DNA of 64,000 nucleotides. Origin: Paraphaeosphaeria minitans. Its lineage: Eukaryota > Ascomycota > Dothideomycetes > Pleosporales > Didymosphaeriaceae. Below the pieces are notes generated by a model. The model was given only the letters and a program-made list of their open reading frames with translations, had not been told where the DNA came from and ran no database searches. A program made the translations under genes and the position numbers. Positions 9,630-20,688 of this stretch are shown here, piece by piece (within the stretch, counting starts at the first letter, position 1; each line of letters starts with the position of its first letter). The stretch covers positions 248,001 through 312,000 of the forward strand of contig WJXW01000014.1 in the NCBI GenBank assembly GCA_015832175.1, read 5' to 3'.

Positions 9630-10850
9630 ATTTGCGGACGGTAGTGGTAAAGTGCGACTAGATAATGTATGTGAACAACCAGATACAGTTGCGCAAGTGG
9701 TGATGCAGATGTTCGTTAACAACCTGGACAGGACTGTGGGTTAAAAGCTGCATCGACTCTTCCCGTAGATGTGATCGGGGATTGGACCGTGAAAGAGCGT
9801 TTAGCGAGTGACAATAGCAAACTCATCTCGATTACCACGCCCACAAAGCATGACGATCCTGTAATGAGGAGTTTCCTTTGTCGGCCACACTACATGGTTG
9901 ATGCGCGTTGTCCCGTACAAAGAAGTGCGACGTACGTTGTTGATCCTCAAAAACATACTACAATAGTAAGATTCATATCAAGTGCGTGGCAAGTTCAGCT
10001 GAAACCCTCGAAGGCGAAATGTTCCCAATTCGCATGTCGAGGACATGCAAATCGACGCTGCCAGTCGAAAGAATTCATGCGCTCGGATCAGGTAGAGGGT
10101 CAATATACCACAGTGTTTCTGCGAGTCCAAAGCTAGCTCTTTGGGTTCCGGCAAGTCTTGTGGAAACACGTCGCACAGGTTTTGGTTGGGAAAGGTACCG
10201 GTCTGTGGCTCTGGACATTGGGAAAGAAGAAGCCGATGCTGTAGTATCAGTGCGGAATCTAACTGGACGTCTTTCCGCGGTTCTTGATTCTAGAGCAGAT
10301 TCACCTGCCAACTGCCCCTTGGAACCCGTGTAGCACCTTCTTTGGTCACGCGCATGCATTGTTTCTAGCTTAGATTTCAGAATCCAACCGTGATTGGTCG
10401 CGGTGAATTCTGTGCCCTGTATCAACCCGCAAGAAGTTATGATGAATCATGAATCGCAGGCATGTGAACAAAGATTGGCGCAACCCGTTCCTCTTCCGTC
10501 GACTTCATTCCCTCTTCCTCGTCGAAAAGGGTTCTGGTCGAGCAACACCACAACAAGACACGCAACACTTGCGATGTGTCAATATCGATTCGATGACCAA
10601 GAGGGCACATGGAGTTGTTCCAGAGTTTTGGATGGCTAGCTCAGGGTCCAGACTTGGACCAATCAGGCTAGCAGAAGCGACCCCACGCGCAAGGCCTCAC
10701 CGCCTGCATCTGCCCCTCCAAACACTCGAATATGTCCTTGCAGCACTCCGCTCCTTGATCAATTGCACTCCTCCCTCTTTATAGCGTACCTCCCTCGTCA
10801 TAGACCCTCGCTTTTTGAATTCGCGCTCGATTACGCACGGAAACGACACC
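9630..10850. other. Intergenic, about 1.2 kb, with the SEC53 promoter
   Basis: No supported gene; the overlapping frames at 9771-10425 lack domains and splice logic. The right end (about 10780-10850) is the upstream region of the phosphomannomutase gene and contains a TTTATAG element near 10780. Confidence 0.5.
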
Positions 10851-11779
10851 ATGGCTGCCGCAGCGTCCGTCTACCCCCCGCTCAGGGACCGCCCGATCAA
10901 GAACACCGTCGTGCTTTTCGATGTCGACGAGACGCTCTCCAAGGCGCGGAAGGTGCGACCAGAGATGCCCATCGCCCCTTCGCAATGTCCCCTAACGTCA
11001 ATGCCAGCTCGCAAAGCCCGAGATGCTGCAGCTGCTCTCTCAGCTGCGGCATAAAGTCGCCATTGGTTTCGTTGGCGGCTCCAACCTCGTCAAGCAACAG
11101 GAGCAGCTCGGCGGCAACATCGACGTCACCACCCTTTTCGACTTCTGCTTCTCTGAGAACGGTCTCACAGCGTATCGGTTGGGCCAGTCGCTCGCAAGCA
11201 CGAGCTTCATCGGCTGGATCGGCGAGGACAAGTACAAGCAGCTCGTCAAGTGGTGCGTTCCTTCCTCCATACTTTGCGCCTACAATGAAATCGGGTCTGG
11301 TAGCTGACACATATGGCAGGATTCTCCACTACATTGCCGACCTCGACATCCCTATAAAGCGCGGCACCTTCATCGAGTTCCGCAACGGCATGATCAACGT
11401 GTCCCCCATCGGCCGTAACGCATCTGCCGACGAGCGCAACGAGTACGAGACGTACGACAAGGCCAACAACATCCGCACCACCATGATCGCCAAGCTCAAG
11501 GAGGCCTTCCCCGACATAGGCCTCACATACTCCGTCGGCGGTCAGATCTCCTTCGATGTCTTCCCCACCGGCTGGGATAAGACGTACTGCCTGCGCCACA
11601 TCGAAGCAGACAAGGATCTGCCTGATGGTGTGGAGTACAAGACCATTCATTTCTTTGGTGACAAGGCGTATGAGGGTGGAAACGACTGGGAGATCTACAG
11701 CGATTCCAGGACGATTGGGCATGCGGTCAAGGACCCTGAGGATACGTACAGTCAGCTGAAGGAGATGTTTTTTTCGTGA
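10851..11779 (+). CDS. SEC53: Phosphomannomutase, 268 aa
   Basis: Converts mannose-6-phosphate to mannose-1-phosphate in the cytosol, feeding GDP-mannose for N- and O-glycosylation, GPI anchors and wall mannan. Three exons: 10851-10952, 11008-11252 and 11320-11779. The introns (10953-11007 and 11253-11319) have CTAAC and GCTGAC branch sites, and the coding total of 807 nt keeps frame. The haloacid dehalogenase nucleophile motif FDVDETL lies at residues 23-29, so D24 and D26 are the predicted catalytic aspartates. The family motifs [28 protein letters not shown] and [13 protein letters not shown] are all present in order. The length matches eukaryotic PMM. An upstream in-frame extension to 10763 is ignored because it would read through intron 1. 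Essentially certain. Confidence 0.97.
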
Positions 11780-12633
11780 AGAGGAGGTTTCCTGGCAATC
11801 GTATAAGCCGGCTGTAGCCCAAGAGGTCTGGACGAGACATGTATCATGGTGATGACTTCGACAGAGCGGTTCGTTGAATTACAGATACCAGATGAATGCA
11901 ACATAGTATAAACCGACGTGCTGTTTCCTTTTTGGATATGTTCCTAGCTCAGGATACCCGACGACCTGAAGAAAATCGACCATCAAGTAGTAGCTTGACT
12001 CAGCCAGTCAGCCTCATCCCACCCCATGCATACCCTACGCCGTCCAGTCGTGCAGGCTAATGAGCAGTGAAATCTGTAGTGTTGAGAGATCTCGTGTTTC
12101 GGTATGACCCATGTGCCATTATAGGCAGCAGCATCTCCTCCACGCTAGAGATTTGTGGTGTTGATATGCTCTGCTCCACGCGCGATACGAGCAGCTAACA
12201 TTAAATGCTCCCTACCACAGGTTCAGAATATTGTATTTTTAGTTTTGTAGTCCCAGAGAGGCATTCACGACATGGTACAAGGCGGCTTTGAGCACTGTAG
12301 ACTCTCGATTAGGGTCAAAGATTGAGGTATTAGTGTAGCCATCTGGTAGTATCGCACTGTCTACCTACCTACCTACCTATCTAGGAATAGCTTTCATTGC
12401 GTGCAGATGTACGTCTAGTTGGGCCAAAGGATGGCGGTGGTCTTCTGTTGGTCTACATATTGCAACTACAGATGGCTCTAACCAACACAATTGCTTCACA
12501 TATAACATGCGAGCTGAATATCTGCCAGAATATATGTATCCGCTTTGCCACTTCTCAGAGCTCGCTAGACCACATACCTCCTAACGCGCTTGCCAATATG
12601 CCTGGTGGCTCTTCTCTTTCTCAAGCCGCTGTC
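11780..12633. other. Intergenic, about 850 bp
   Basis: 3' flank of SEC53. It contains a short CTAC tandem run (about 12360-12380) ending in a CTAGG element, but no supported gene. The plus-strand frame 12397-12669 has no domain or splice support. Confidence 0.5.
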
Positions 12634-13005
12634 TCAATTCTTCAAAACTTTTTCCAGGTCTTCGAATAGGTTCTCGACGGCTTTGCGTTTATCCACCTCT
12701 CCAATAGGCATATCGGCGTGAGCATAAACCTTGTGAGAATCTTTGTCTGCCAGCTCTTTCAAGGTTTTATCTTCCGCTCCTTTGTTCACCTGGAACTTGT
12801 ATCTCTTGTATTCTTTCCCATCTTTGAGAACTGTCTCACCATTGTCTAATCGCGAGCCAATTTTCTTGTCGTTGTTCCCTGACTGGGCTGGGGCGACCCC
12901 CGTACCCGGAGTTCCTTGTCCGTTTGCTATCTTCGTCACACGCGAGTCACTTTGGAAAACCCACTTCTTGAGGCTTTGGAGGGAGTTCTTCAGTGACCGG
13001 CTCAT
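12634..13005 (-). CDS. Small charged hypothetical protein, 123 aa
   Basis: A single uninterrupted frame from ATG 13005. It starts MSRSLKNSLQSLKKWVF, a basic amphipathic N-terminus similar in style to the Met-Gly proteins at the left end of the window. A Gly/Pro/Asn linker follows, then a highly charged C-terminal half with GKEYKRYKFQVNK and a final helix-like VENLFEDLEKVLKN. There is no cysteine, signal peptide or membrane segment. The charged pattern without low-complexity runs suggests a real small soluble protein. I do not recognise the family. Confidence 0.5.
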   Translation of the reverse strand: MSRSLKNSLQSLKKWVFQSDSRVTKIANGQGTPGTGVAPAQSGNNDKKIGSRLDNGETVLKDGKEYKRYKFQVNKGAEDKTLKELADKDSHKVYAHADMPIGEVDKRKAVENLFEDLEKVLKN

Positions 13006-13705
13006 GTTGGCTTTATTTTCTCATCAGGACGAGGACGTTCGTGGACCAGTTGGTACGATTTGTTATACTCACGAAGTAGGATGCTGAGGATGAAAAACCC
13101 TGTAGCGGAAGGCTGCGACTTTTATCGTCGATTGAGATCAGGATAATGATGCAGTCTTGATTGAGCAAGATTCAAAAACTGATGGTGACGGTGATGGGGT
13201 GGAATGCTCGTGTGACGTTTGCGTTGCTATTGAGATTTCGTAAGGTCTTAGAGCGTCTACAATAGTGTCGAATTTTAGAGGTCTCCGGGTGATGTAGCAC
13301 TTACTAGTGTTGGCTGTCTTGCACGTACCATCAAACAGTACTGTCAGAGGTGATGTGATTGACGAGTGGTGACCAAATGATGGGAGCCATCATTCGCGTG
13401 CGCAATGGATTTTATAGCACATTCACATAGCTAGGGAGGAGTGATTATGGTTTCCCGTGCGGCAAGAATCTCGAGTTCAATGGGCTCCATCGATGCAATA
13501 GGTAGACTAGAAGGTCGGTGCGCTTCTAGCTAGCGCTAATACTCAGCCACGTTCATTGGACAGTATCTAATACCTAGTGTGCTTGGCGCGCGCCAACTAT
13601 GTTGTTCTCGGCGATGTTCAACCCTCGTGAACGAGTTATCTGCTCACGTCAACGCGCCTCATCAATTGTACTCATGAGCACAGCCGGCAATACTTGTGGC
13701 GTATC
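13006..13705. other. Intergenic, about 700 bp
   Basis: Upstream region shared by the minus-strand 123-aa gene and the plus-strand APH-type gene. No gene is visible. Confidence 0.5.
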
Positions 13706-15552
13706 ATGCAGAGCAAAAGTGCCCTTATCAGATGCGTCCGCTTCTCGAACACAGCAAGTAGAACGATGACAAGAAACTCCCACTTACGAGCGCGGCGCCC
13801 TGGTATGGAATTCCGGACTGAAATCATTGACTGCAATACTTATTCAATCAGAATTGGAATACAACGACGACATCTTCCACTATACCCGAGGTCGCTTCGT
13901 TTGCGATGAGTCATACGAGATGTCGCAACGTGACGTCCGCTTCAATGTCAACGAGCTAGCCCGTTGCGCCGCCGAAGCTATCGGAGCGGAAGCATGCATC
14001 AGCGTTGAGAAATATCCGGATGGCATGTACAATAAGAGCATGCTTCTTACCATGGATAATGGTTCTCAAGTTGTGGCCAGAGTTCCTAATCCGAATGCTG
14101 GCATGGCTCATTTCACCACTGCAAGTGAGGTTGCCACAATGGATTTCGTACGTTCCATCCTAAGCATTAATGCGTCCTGATAGAATGACTAAATTACAAC
14201 AGGTCCGCAATATTTTAGACACTCCTATCCCCAGAGTTCTGGTTTGGAGCTCCAAGGCTCATGAAAATCCAGTCGGTGCAGAATATATTATCATGGAGAA
14301 AGTGCAAGGCGTAGAGCTAGAAAAAGTCTGGCCGAGTATGGACATAAAATCCAGATTTGCTCTTGTGAAGAATATCACTGGTTTCCAGAAAGCTTGGACT
14401 TCTTTTCCTTTCAAGAAGTTTGGGAGTCTGTACTATGCAGCGGATCTAGGCGAATCGACCACACAGGAACCACTTTACGTCGATGCGAACGGGGTAACTG
14501 TCGTAGATAAGAGATTTGCTGTTGGGCCATCCACAGGACGCGAACTGTTCGACGATGCAAGAGCGACGGTACAATTTGACCGAGGGCCATGTAGGACTCC
14601 GGGCTCTACGACAATCTTTCCTGACTAACGATGAGTAGGGAATTCTTTGCAAGAATACCACAGTGCAATAGGACACAGAGAAATAGCCTGTGTTAATCAG
14701 CTTCCTCAACTCCCAATATCACCAATTACTCTTTGTGGCCCCGGAACTTATCAACCAACGAGGGAGAGAAAGCTTAGGGCTTTGCACTGCTATCTCGAGC
14801 TGATACGATTCCTCCTCCCTACAGATCGAACTATTTCATCCGCGCATCTCTGGCATGGCGACTTACACGTTGCGAACATCTTCGTGAACCCTTCGGAGCC
14901 AACCGAAATTGTCGGCCTCATAGACTGGCAATCTACCGAAATCTCTCCTCTCTACTTTCACGGCCGTCAACCTCACATCCTCGATTACGATGGCCCGTCC
15001 GTGTCCGGTTTAGAGCGTCCACAGCCACCAGAAGATATGGACCAGCTCGAAGGAGACGCGAAGAAGCATGCAGAGACTTTATACCTGAAGCAGTCGCTCT
15101 GCTCCCTCTACAACACTTTGACCCACCACAAGAACCCAAAACTCTACGCTGCGTTCGAGTTCCAGCAGACGACAAGCTACCTACTTTTACTGCTAGCTCG
15201 CAACCTCCTCATCGACGGTGAGGCGTCCTATCTTCTACAGGTGGCAGAGTTGGAGTCAAAATGGGATACTCTTCCCGGAGCTAAAGGCTGCGCTTATCCA
15301 TTTTCCTTCTCCCAGAACGATCGGAAAGAAATGGAGGTTGATGTTGAAGGCGTGGTACGCGGCATGGAAGCGATGCGCGCAATTAGGGAGGAATTGGGCG
15401 AGTTGTTTCCCGAACAAGGAATAGTGAAGCCGGAACAGTATGACGAGGCAATGGACGCGCTGGGGCAGATGAAGGAACAAGTTATCAAGACATTTGCTAC
15501 TACTGAGCACGAACGGGAGGTTTGGGAGAGGTTGTGGCCTTTTGGGAATTGA
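13706..15552 (+). CDS. APH-fold phosphotransferase-like protein, mitochondrial AIM9 type, 549 aa
   Basis: Four exons: 13706-13757, 13852-14147, 14203-14590 and 14639-15552 (1650 nt, in frame). Exon 1 encodes MQSKSALIRCVRFSNTA, a basic, Ser-rich, acid-free stretch that looks like a mitochondrial presequence. The body then starts with HYTRGRFVCDE and continues through NPNAGMAHFTTASEVATMDF and YIIMEKVQGVELEKVW (the ATP-lobe hinge). DRGPW is created exactly by splicing intron 3. The Brenner-type catalytic motif WHGDLHVANIFV (Asp near residue 320) and the metal-binding segment GLIDWQ are intact, so it is probably an active kinase fold. Fungal homologues of this family (AIM9/FMP29-like) are mitochondrial with unknown substrate. 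It is not an antibiotic-resistance gene in this context. The exon 1 assignment is an inference from phase and presequence character. Confidence 0.88.
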
Positions 15553-16427
15553 AGATCTATTTTATAATGGAAGCTGAGTTAACGTTGACGCAATGTGCCT
15601 GTGGCATACAGCGAATGGGTCACCACACGGTAGAGGCTACGACTTGGCCTCGTAGGTGATCTCTGGTGCGTTCCGCCGCGCTCCATCCGAGGTAAGTCTT
15701 TGTAAACAGTTTAAGGTTAGGGAGTGGTAGCAGTTTCGAATGCTTGAAATCTTGAAAAGGCACCAGGACGGCAGAAATGCGGCCAATTGCGATGGAAGGG
15801 GTACGTATGGTATGTGGTAGCCGTGGTTGTCGCCTGTAATGGATATTGAACATTGCAATGTACATGCTAGAGTCAAGCACATATTTAACTGTCTGTAAAG
15901 AGTATAGCAGAGTAGACTATCATCCGCAGAAGTCATTCACAACTTCTTTGCATTTGAAGGCGAGGCGCATCAACCAACGAGGTGTAGTAGCTTGGCCGAC
16001 CAACGTAGTTGGGTTAGCATGCCTGTCCGCTCGCTCGCTGCGTCATATCCGTACGGTACTTACTGGCCTATCGTCCTCTCCCCTCGCAAAAGTGGACCAG
16101 CAGTGCGTCGGCAGCCATCTTAGCTGCAAGATCCCATCTCGATTGCTGCAGACTTCCTTGGCTACTGCGACGATGCTTCGATGAGGGCATTGTTTCGCTG
16201 TGGTTACAAAATAGTGTCGTTTAAGTGGAAAGCCGCCCCTCCCTCCCCGCAATGATGTATTCGACCTGCATATCCAGGTTTCGCGATAGCACGACAGCCT
16301 AGTGATGCATGACGATCACGATCAGGTACGAGTGCCATATATAGCTGTGCAATCACCATCTCTAGTCTTAGCAGCATCCCTCCACTTACATCATCCCATC
16401 CAAATCAATCAATTCACCTTCATCAAC
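15553..16427. other. Intergenic, about 870 bp
   Basis: No supported gene. The right part carries promoter-like elements of the small LEA-like gene (listed separately). Confidence 0.5.
16236..16343 (+). promoter_or_regulatory. STRE-like CCCCT and TATA element upstream of the LEA-like gene
   Basis: CCCCT at 16236-16240, inside a C-rich run, matches the stress-response element core read by Msn2/Msn4-type factors in yeasts. TATATA at 16338-16343 lies about 90 bp before the ATG at 16428. The combination fits a stress-induced gene, but CCCCT is short and common. Confidence 0.4.
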
Positions 16428-16685
16428 ATGGCCGACGCACTCAAGGGAGTCACCGATACCGTCGGCAAGACGGCGCAGGGCGCAACCGACACCGCTGGCG
16501 ACGCAGTCAAAGGCGCTACCAAGACTGCAGGCGATGCTACCAAGAGTGCTGGCGACTCGGCAAAGGGTAAGCAATCTTTCCACAGTCAGATCTGCAGTCA
16601 TGCTGACTGTTGTATAGGTGCCACTGGAAAGGCATCAGGAGGCGGTGGACAAGACCACCTCGGACTGGGCAAGACAGATCTTTAG
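16428..16685 (+). CDS. Small LEA-like 11-mer repeat protein, 68 aa
   Basis: Two exons, 16428-16566 and 16618-16685. The intron (16567-16617, GTAAGC..TATAG, branch GCTGAC) is 51 nt, a multiple of three, and has no stop, so an ORF finder reads straight through it. The protein starts MADALKGVTDTVGKTAQGAT and is made of 11-residue Ala/Gly/Lys/Thr/Asp repeats (TAGDAVKGATK, TAGDATKSAGD), the pattern of group 3 LEA and related desiccation or heat proteins. It then has a Gly run and a short tail. Such proteins are disordered when hydrated and become helical on drying or at membranes. A TATA box and a CCCCT element lie upstream. The family assignment rests on composition and periodicity only. Confidence 0.7.
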   Translation: MADALKGVTDTVGKTAQGATDTAGDAVKGATKTAGDATKSAGDSAKGKQSFHSQICSHADCCIGATGKASGGGGQDHLGLGKTDL

Positions 16686-17393
16686 GTCATAGATAGTCAA
16701 CAAGCGCAGCATAGCATAGCGTAGGGAATGCAGATTGCACGAAGTAAAAGTTTAGACCAGATGCGTGGATGAAGGAGACGAGGTGACCGCGTTTTCGGCG
16801 ACCATGCAGGCGTGCGGGATCAAGCAGATGATCCATGCTAAATCCACACACACACACACCATTTTCAATTTCTCGATAACGGCCTTGTCGTATGTCACTG
16901 CTCTTGGACGTCACTGTCCACTGTCCACCATAGCTCCGAGTTTACTCCAGGATGCGTGTACTCTTGAGGGACCGCGTGCTTTAAACCCGATGACGATCCA
17001 TCCCAAGCTAAATACTCTGAGAACAGGTAGGGACAGACAAACAAATAACAAATACAATAACACAAAAGGTTATAAAAAGTAAGATGCGTGAGCAACAATG
17101 ACGACGACGACGACGACGACGTAGAAATTGGAATTTCCAAGGGAACGAAGAAAAAAAAAGGTTTGGGTATCCATACGCCTCCATCATCGACCAATCCATC
17201 CATTCATTCCATCCAATCCAATCCATGCAGCGAAGAAAAGTCAAACCAAAAAGGCAAGACAGTCAGGTTATCATATACTCGTTAGTCGCTGAAAGCCAAC
17301 CCCCCTCCACCCTCTCGTCTCCAGCACCCTCATCCATATCCTCTCCATTTCCGTCTCCGTCTCCGTCTCCGCTTCTTCCCCGCTTTTTCCCGG
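16686..17393. other. Intergenic, about 700 bp, with simple repeats
   Basis: Contains an (AC)n run near 16848, a (GAC)n run at about 17099-17121, a poly-A stretch near 17150 and CATC/CCAT-rich sequence near 17180-17225. No gene is supported; this is probably the 3' region between two convergent genes. Confidence 0.55.
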
Positions 17394-20081
17394 TTAATAC
17401 TTCCGCCTCACCCTCTCCGCAATGCTACTCCCCTCCTCTCCCTCATCCACGACCGCCGGCGTCCTAACCCTCATCCTCTCGCGATGCCCCCTCCTCCTCC
17501 GATTATGGCTAACATTGCTCGCACTATCGTCCGGCCCAATCTCGCTCCTCCCATCCTCGCCCGCACCCCAGCTCTCCTCTCCCACGACGCTCGCCGGCGT
17601 ACCCATGCGGACCTCGATGTCCGCCGGCCTCCGGCTCTGCGCAACCATACTGAGCGAGGCCCCGCGCTCCCGCAGCCGCCGCCGCACGTTCTCCGCCGCA
17701 ATGTGCAGCGCTTCGAACGCATCTTCCATGGCCTCCATGCCGAGGTAGATTTCGCGCTCCACCTCGGCGAGGACCGCAATCTCCGTTTCTTCGTCGATTT
17801 GCACGGGCGCCGGCCCCCCGCTGGCCGGCCGTACGCTTCCTGGCCTCGCCGAGCCTGGGCGGGGACTCATGGGCGCGCCGAACGGGGAGGCGAAGCGCTG
17901 CGGGTTACCCAGCGTAGGGACTTCGCCCGAGGGTGTACGCGAGGCATTGGGGGACGGCTCGGCGCCTGACCAGAGGAAGCCGTCGAAGCGGCCGGAGACG
18001 AGGATTTCCCATTCGTGCTTGGTGACGGCGGCGAGCGTGGCGAGCGTGTTGTGCATGTCCGGGTTGCGCAGCATATACATGGTGACAAGCTGGTCGCGGG
18101 GCAGTTGGTATAGCCGGTACAATCTCTGCAGGGCGAGGGCCGCTTTCGTGATGTAGGGCGGTGTGGGGCGGGGGTCTTTCGCGGTGCGCGGGTGCGGCAT
18201 GGTGTCCATGCCCCAGAGGACGGCGTAGAAGAGCGGGCGCTGGGGCTGCTCGAGGCGCGTAAGCATGGCAAAGGTGAGGGTCTCGTCGTCGGCGTCTTCG
18301 GGGATGGCGTCCTGATTATTGGAAAGCCAGGACTGGACCGAGACTTTAGTTTTGCGGGCTTGCTGCTGGTAGTGTTCTTTGTATTGCTCAGGGACGTCGA
18401 CGTCGATGCGTTGGCAGGGTGGTTCTAAGTCAGCGATACCAAGACCGCTTGGTTGTGCTGTGTCGATGGGAGGCCACGAAGGAAGGTCGCACCTTCCCGA
18501 GACTAGCTCGAGAATCTCACCCCAGTTTACGCCCGCTTGGTCTTCGCGGATGGGTACGTCCAAACACATGACGCACGGACACTGTTCGGATGATATGTTA
18601 CGCGCAAAGACTGCTTCGAGCCGGTCGAGCAGACGGCGTGCCACAGAGCGATACCCCGTAGCGACTGCCAAGGAGCCGCTGGTATCCATGACTGCATTGT
18701 AGTCGTCGAGGAGCTTCTTCAGGGGGTTGAAGACTGTGTGGGCGTCGTGTGTTTGCGGACCGGATATGCGGGGCGACATGTATTGCGAATAAGCCGGTAC
18801 GGGCGTGCCATCCATTGCAGCTAATAGCGTCCGAGGAACTGGCTGCTTCAGACCTCCATTTTGGAGAAGGTAATCCACTCTGGGTGGATCCATGAGCGCA
18901 GGCGGCGGTGGCGGTGGGGGAGGCGTAAGGGGAGAGTCATTGTACGAGTCTACTGATTGCGCCCGAGAGAGAGGATCGGTGATGATCTCAACTGTACGTC
19001 TCGGGGGTGCTTGCTTCGCTGAGAAGGGCGTCGGGAGGACCGAATGCTGGGTAGGCGTCCGTGGTGAGGAGTCGGCCACGGAATCGGGCGACACTTCAGA
19101 ATTGGTAGGTGAATGGTCCACCCTACGGGATGGTTGGCGTTCCGGTGGGATCGAAGTGAATTCCGAACTCGTCGACTGCGTGACTTGGGAGGATTGCTGT
19201 GAGCGTGCGCCAACGGTCGTCGATGGCGCTCTTCCTGGCGGCTTTGCATCCGAAGGGCTGGCTGTCTTCGTCCTCGGTGGTGGTGCTTTTGGGGGTGGTG
19301 GGGGCGCTCTTGTGGGGGCTGCTTTGGGGGCTTTTACGCGCACGGTGCTGGGGTGGCTGCTCGTCGTCGATGTGAACTCGGTGCTGTCGATGTCTGCATC
19401 TCTGATGCTCGAGCGAGACGCTGCGCCGGCCCGGGGATCAGGCGTCAGGCGGGTGCCGCTGTCGACGCTCTGTCTGCCCGGTGCCATGTCTCTGTGCAGC
19501 TCATCGACGTTCCTCCGCATGCTGTTCCTGCTGGCCGTCTTGCGCAGGTCGGCGCCATTGGTGGCGGTGAGCGGCGGGCTGGGCGGTGGTCGGGTTGGGG
19601 CAGGGGGCGACTTGTTCTCCTTGTGGTCGTCGCTGCCGTCGGTGGGCTCGGGTGTGGCGGGCGGTTCCTCGCGCTTGTAGATATTCTCCTTCGCATGGGT
19701 CCTGGACAGGGTGGGATAGCCCAGGCTGGTGCGCGAGGCGTTGAGCGAGCTCGTGCCCAAGGAGCTGCGACGGTCCATCTCGGGCACGAGGCCCATCTTA
19801 AGCGGCTTGGGCGCCGACGTCGACGTCGACGTCGACGAGGTGCGGGTGCGCTCCTTGGGCGGGCGGTCGGCCAGCTCGGTGACGTCCTCTCTGCTCGCGT
19901 TGTTGCTCGCGCTGGAGCGGGGCTTGCGGGAGCTGCCCGACGGGCGCGACTTGCTGCTGCGGTGGCGTTCGCGATCCTTTTCCCTGTCCTTGTCGCGGTC
20001 GCGGTCCTTGCTCTTGGGGCTGCGACGCTCGCCCTCGGATTCTTTTTTGCGCCGGCGCGACGACTCGGAGGCGCTCAGCAT
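17394..20081 (-). CDS. Proline-rich protein with a conserved-looking C-terminal domain, 895 aa, unrecognised
   Basis: A single long exon from ATG 20081. Residues 1-70 are Arg/Asp/Ser-rich (RDRDKDREKDRERHR, a short RS/RD-type stretch). Residues 70-400 are low complexity with poly-proline (PPPPPKAPPP and PPPPPPPPAL). From about residue 440 to 700 the sequence becomes globular, with FNPLKKLLDDYNAVMDTSGS, a cysteine cluster CPCVMC, VNWGEILELVSGR and a long helical segment ALALQRLYRLYQLPRDQLV. After a Pro/Gly linker comes an acidic then helical stretch (EVEREIYLGMEAMEDAFEAL) and a basic tail. I have a faint memory of fungal proteins of this type being annotated as a 5-methylcytosine G/T mismatch DNA glycosylase, but I see no glycosylase motif and do not adopt that. 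Antisense frames of about 250 codons over it are GC-driven shadows. Confidence 0.75.
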   Translation of the reverse strand: MLSASESSRRRKKESEGERRSPKSKDRDRDKDREKDRERHRSSKSRPSGSSRKPRSSASNNASREDVTELADRPPKERTRTSSTSTSTSAPKPLKMGLVPEMDRRSSLGTSSLNASRTSLGYPTLSRTHAKENIYKREEPPATPEPTDGSDDHKENKSPPAPTRPPPSPPLTATNGADLRKTASRNSMRRNVDELHRDMAPGRQSVDSGTRLTPDPRAGAASRSSIRDADIDSTEFTSTTSSHPSTVRVKAPKAAPTRAPPPPPKAPPPRTKTASPSDAKPPGRAPSTTVGARSQQSSQVTQSTSSEFTSIPPERQPSRRVDHSPTNSEVSPDSVADSSPRTPTQHSVLPTPFSAKQAPPRRTVEIITDPLSRAQSVDSYNDSPLTPPPPPPPPALMDPPRVDYLLQNGGLKQPVPRTLLAAMDGTPVPAYSQYMSPRISGPQTHDAHTVFNPLKKLLDDYNAVMDTSGSLAVATGYRSVARRLLDRLEAVFARNISSEQCPCVMCLDVPIREDQAGVNWGEILELVSGRCDLPSWPPIDTAQPSGLGIADLEPPCQRIDVDVPEQYKEHYQQQARKTKVSVQSWLSNNQDAIPEDADDETLTFAMLTRLEQPQRPLFYAVLWGMDTMPHPRTAKDPRPTPPYITKAALALQRLYRLYQLPRDQLVTMYMLRNPDMHNTLATLAAVTKHEWEILVSGRFDGFLWSGAEPSPNASRTPSGEVPTLGNPQRFASPFGAPMSPRPGSARPGSVRPASGGPAPVQIDEETEIAVLAEVEREIYLGMEAMEDAFEALHIAAENVRRRLRERGASLSMVAQSRRPADIEVRMGTPASVVGEESWGAGEDGRSEIGPDDSASNVSHNRRRRGHRERMRVRTPAVVDEGEEGSSIAERVRRKY

Positions 20082-20211
20082 GATGTAGGTCGGTGCGGCT
20101 CAGCAGGCCAGCTGTGAAGGCCGTGGTACGTGGTTGTGCCGCACAAGCTGCTACGGTAGGTAGATAGCTATTGGGCTCGTTTGGACATGTGTGGAGACGG
20201 GCGCGCCTATC

Positions 20212-20345
20212 AGCGGGCGGTGCGGCCAGGCAGACGGGCAGTAGGCGGGCAGGCGGGCAGCAGGTGGGTAGGCGGGCAGGCAATCTCTGGTGTGCGGTGT
20301 GCGGTGTGCGGTGTGCGGTGTGCAGAAGGTGGTGTAGGTAGGTAG
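20212..20345. repeat. Short G-rich tandem repeats upstream of the 895-aa gene
   Basis: Degenerate GGCGGGCA-type repeats (about 20212-20282) are followed by about five copies of a GTGTGCG heptamer (about 20287-20325) and GTAGGTAG. They lie 130-265 bp upstream of the ATG at 20081 on the minus strand, so they sit in its promoter or 5' leader. Confidence 0.7.
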
Positions 20346-20688
20346 ATACAGTGGGTATCTGACGTGTAAAGCATCCAAGCCAAGCAAGGTGGCACCCTGA
20401 GTCGTAAGTCTGTAGGTAGTCTAGTCACGCTCCAGCCCTGCCTCAAGATTCACACTTCGCCCGCCGCACGCAAAGAAGGCTGCCATTCGCCGTGCCTTGG
20501 ATGAAACTGCTCGAATTGAATCAACGAGGCCTCGCAGCGCCTGCAACGGACGACGGCAAGGACCCAATCCAACTCGTGCCAGCGGCCTGGTGGCTGAGGA
20601 AGAGGGCCAGGGAGCATCGCTGGTTGGCTCGGGCATCGGGGAGCCGCCAGCGCATCCCTCTGACAATCTGGTGCATCACTGCCTCTGC

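Noticed and set aside
13706..15552. Aminoglycoside resistance gene
   Set aside because: It has the APH fold motifs, but with a presequence-like N-terminus and fungal AIM9-type blocks; better read as a mitochondrial housekeeping-type protein.
18892..20117. Antisense plus-strand frames of about 250 codons over the 895-aa gene
   Set aside because: GC-rich coding sequence often leaves the opposite strand open. These frames give Gly/Ala/Arg/Val-rich products with no domain, while the minus frame has clear protein character.
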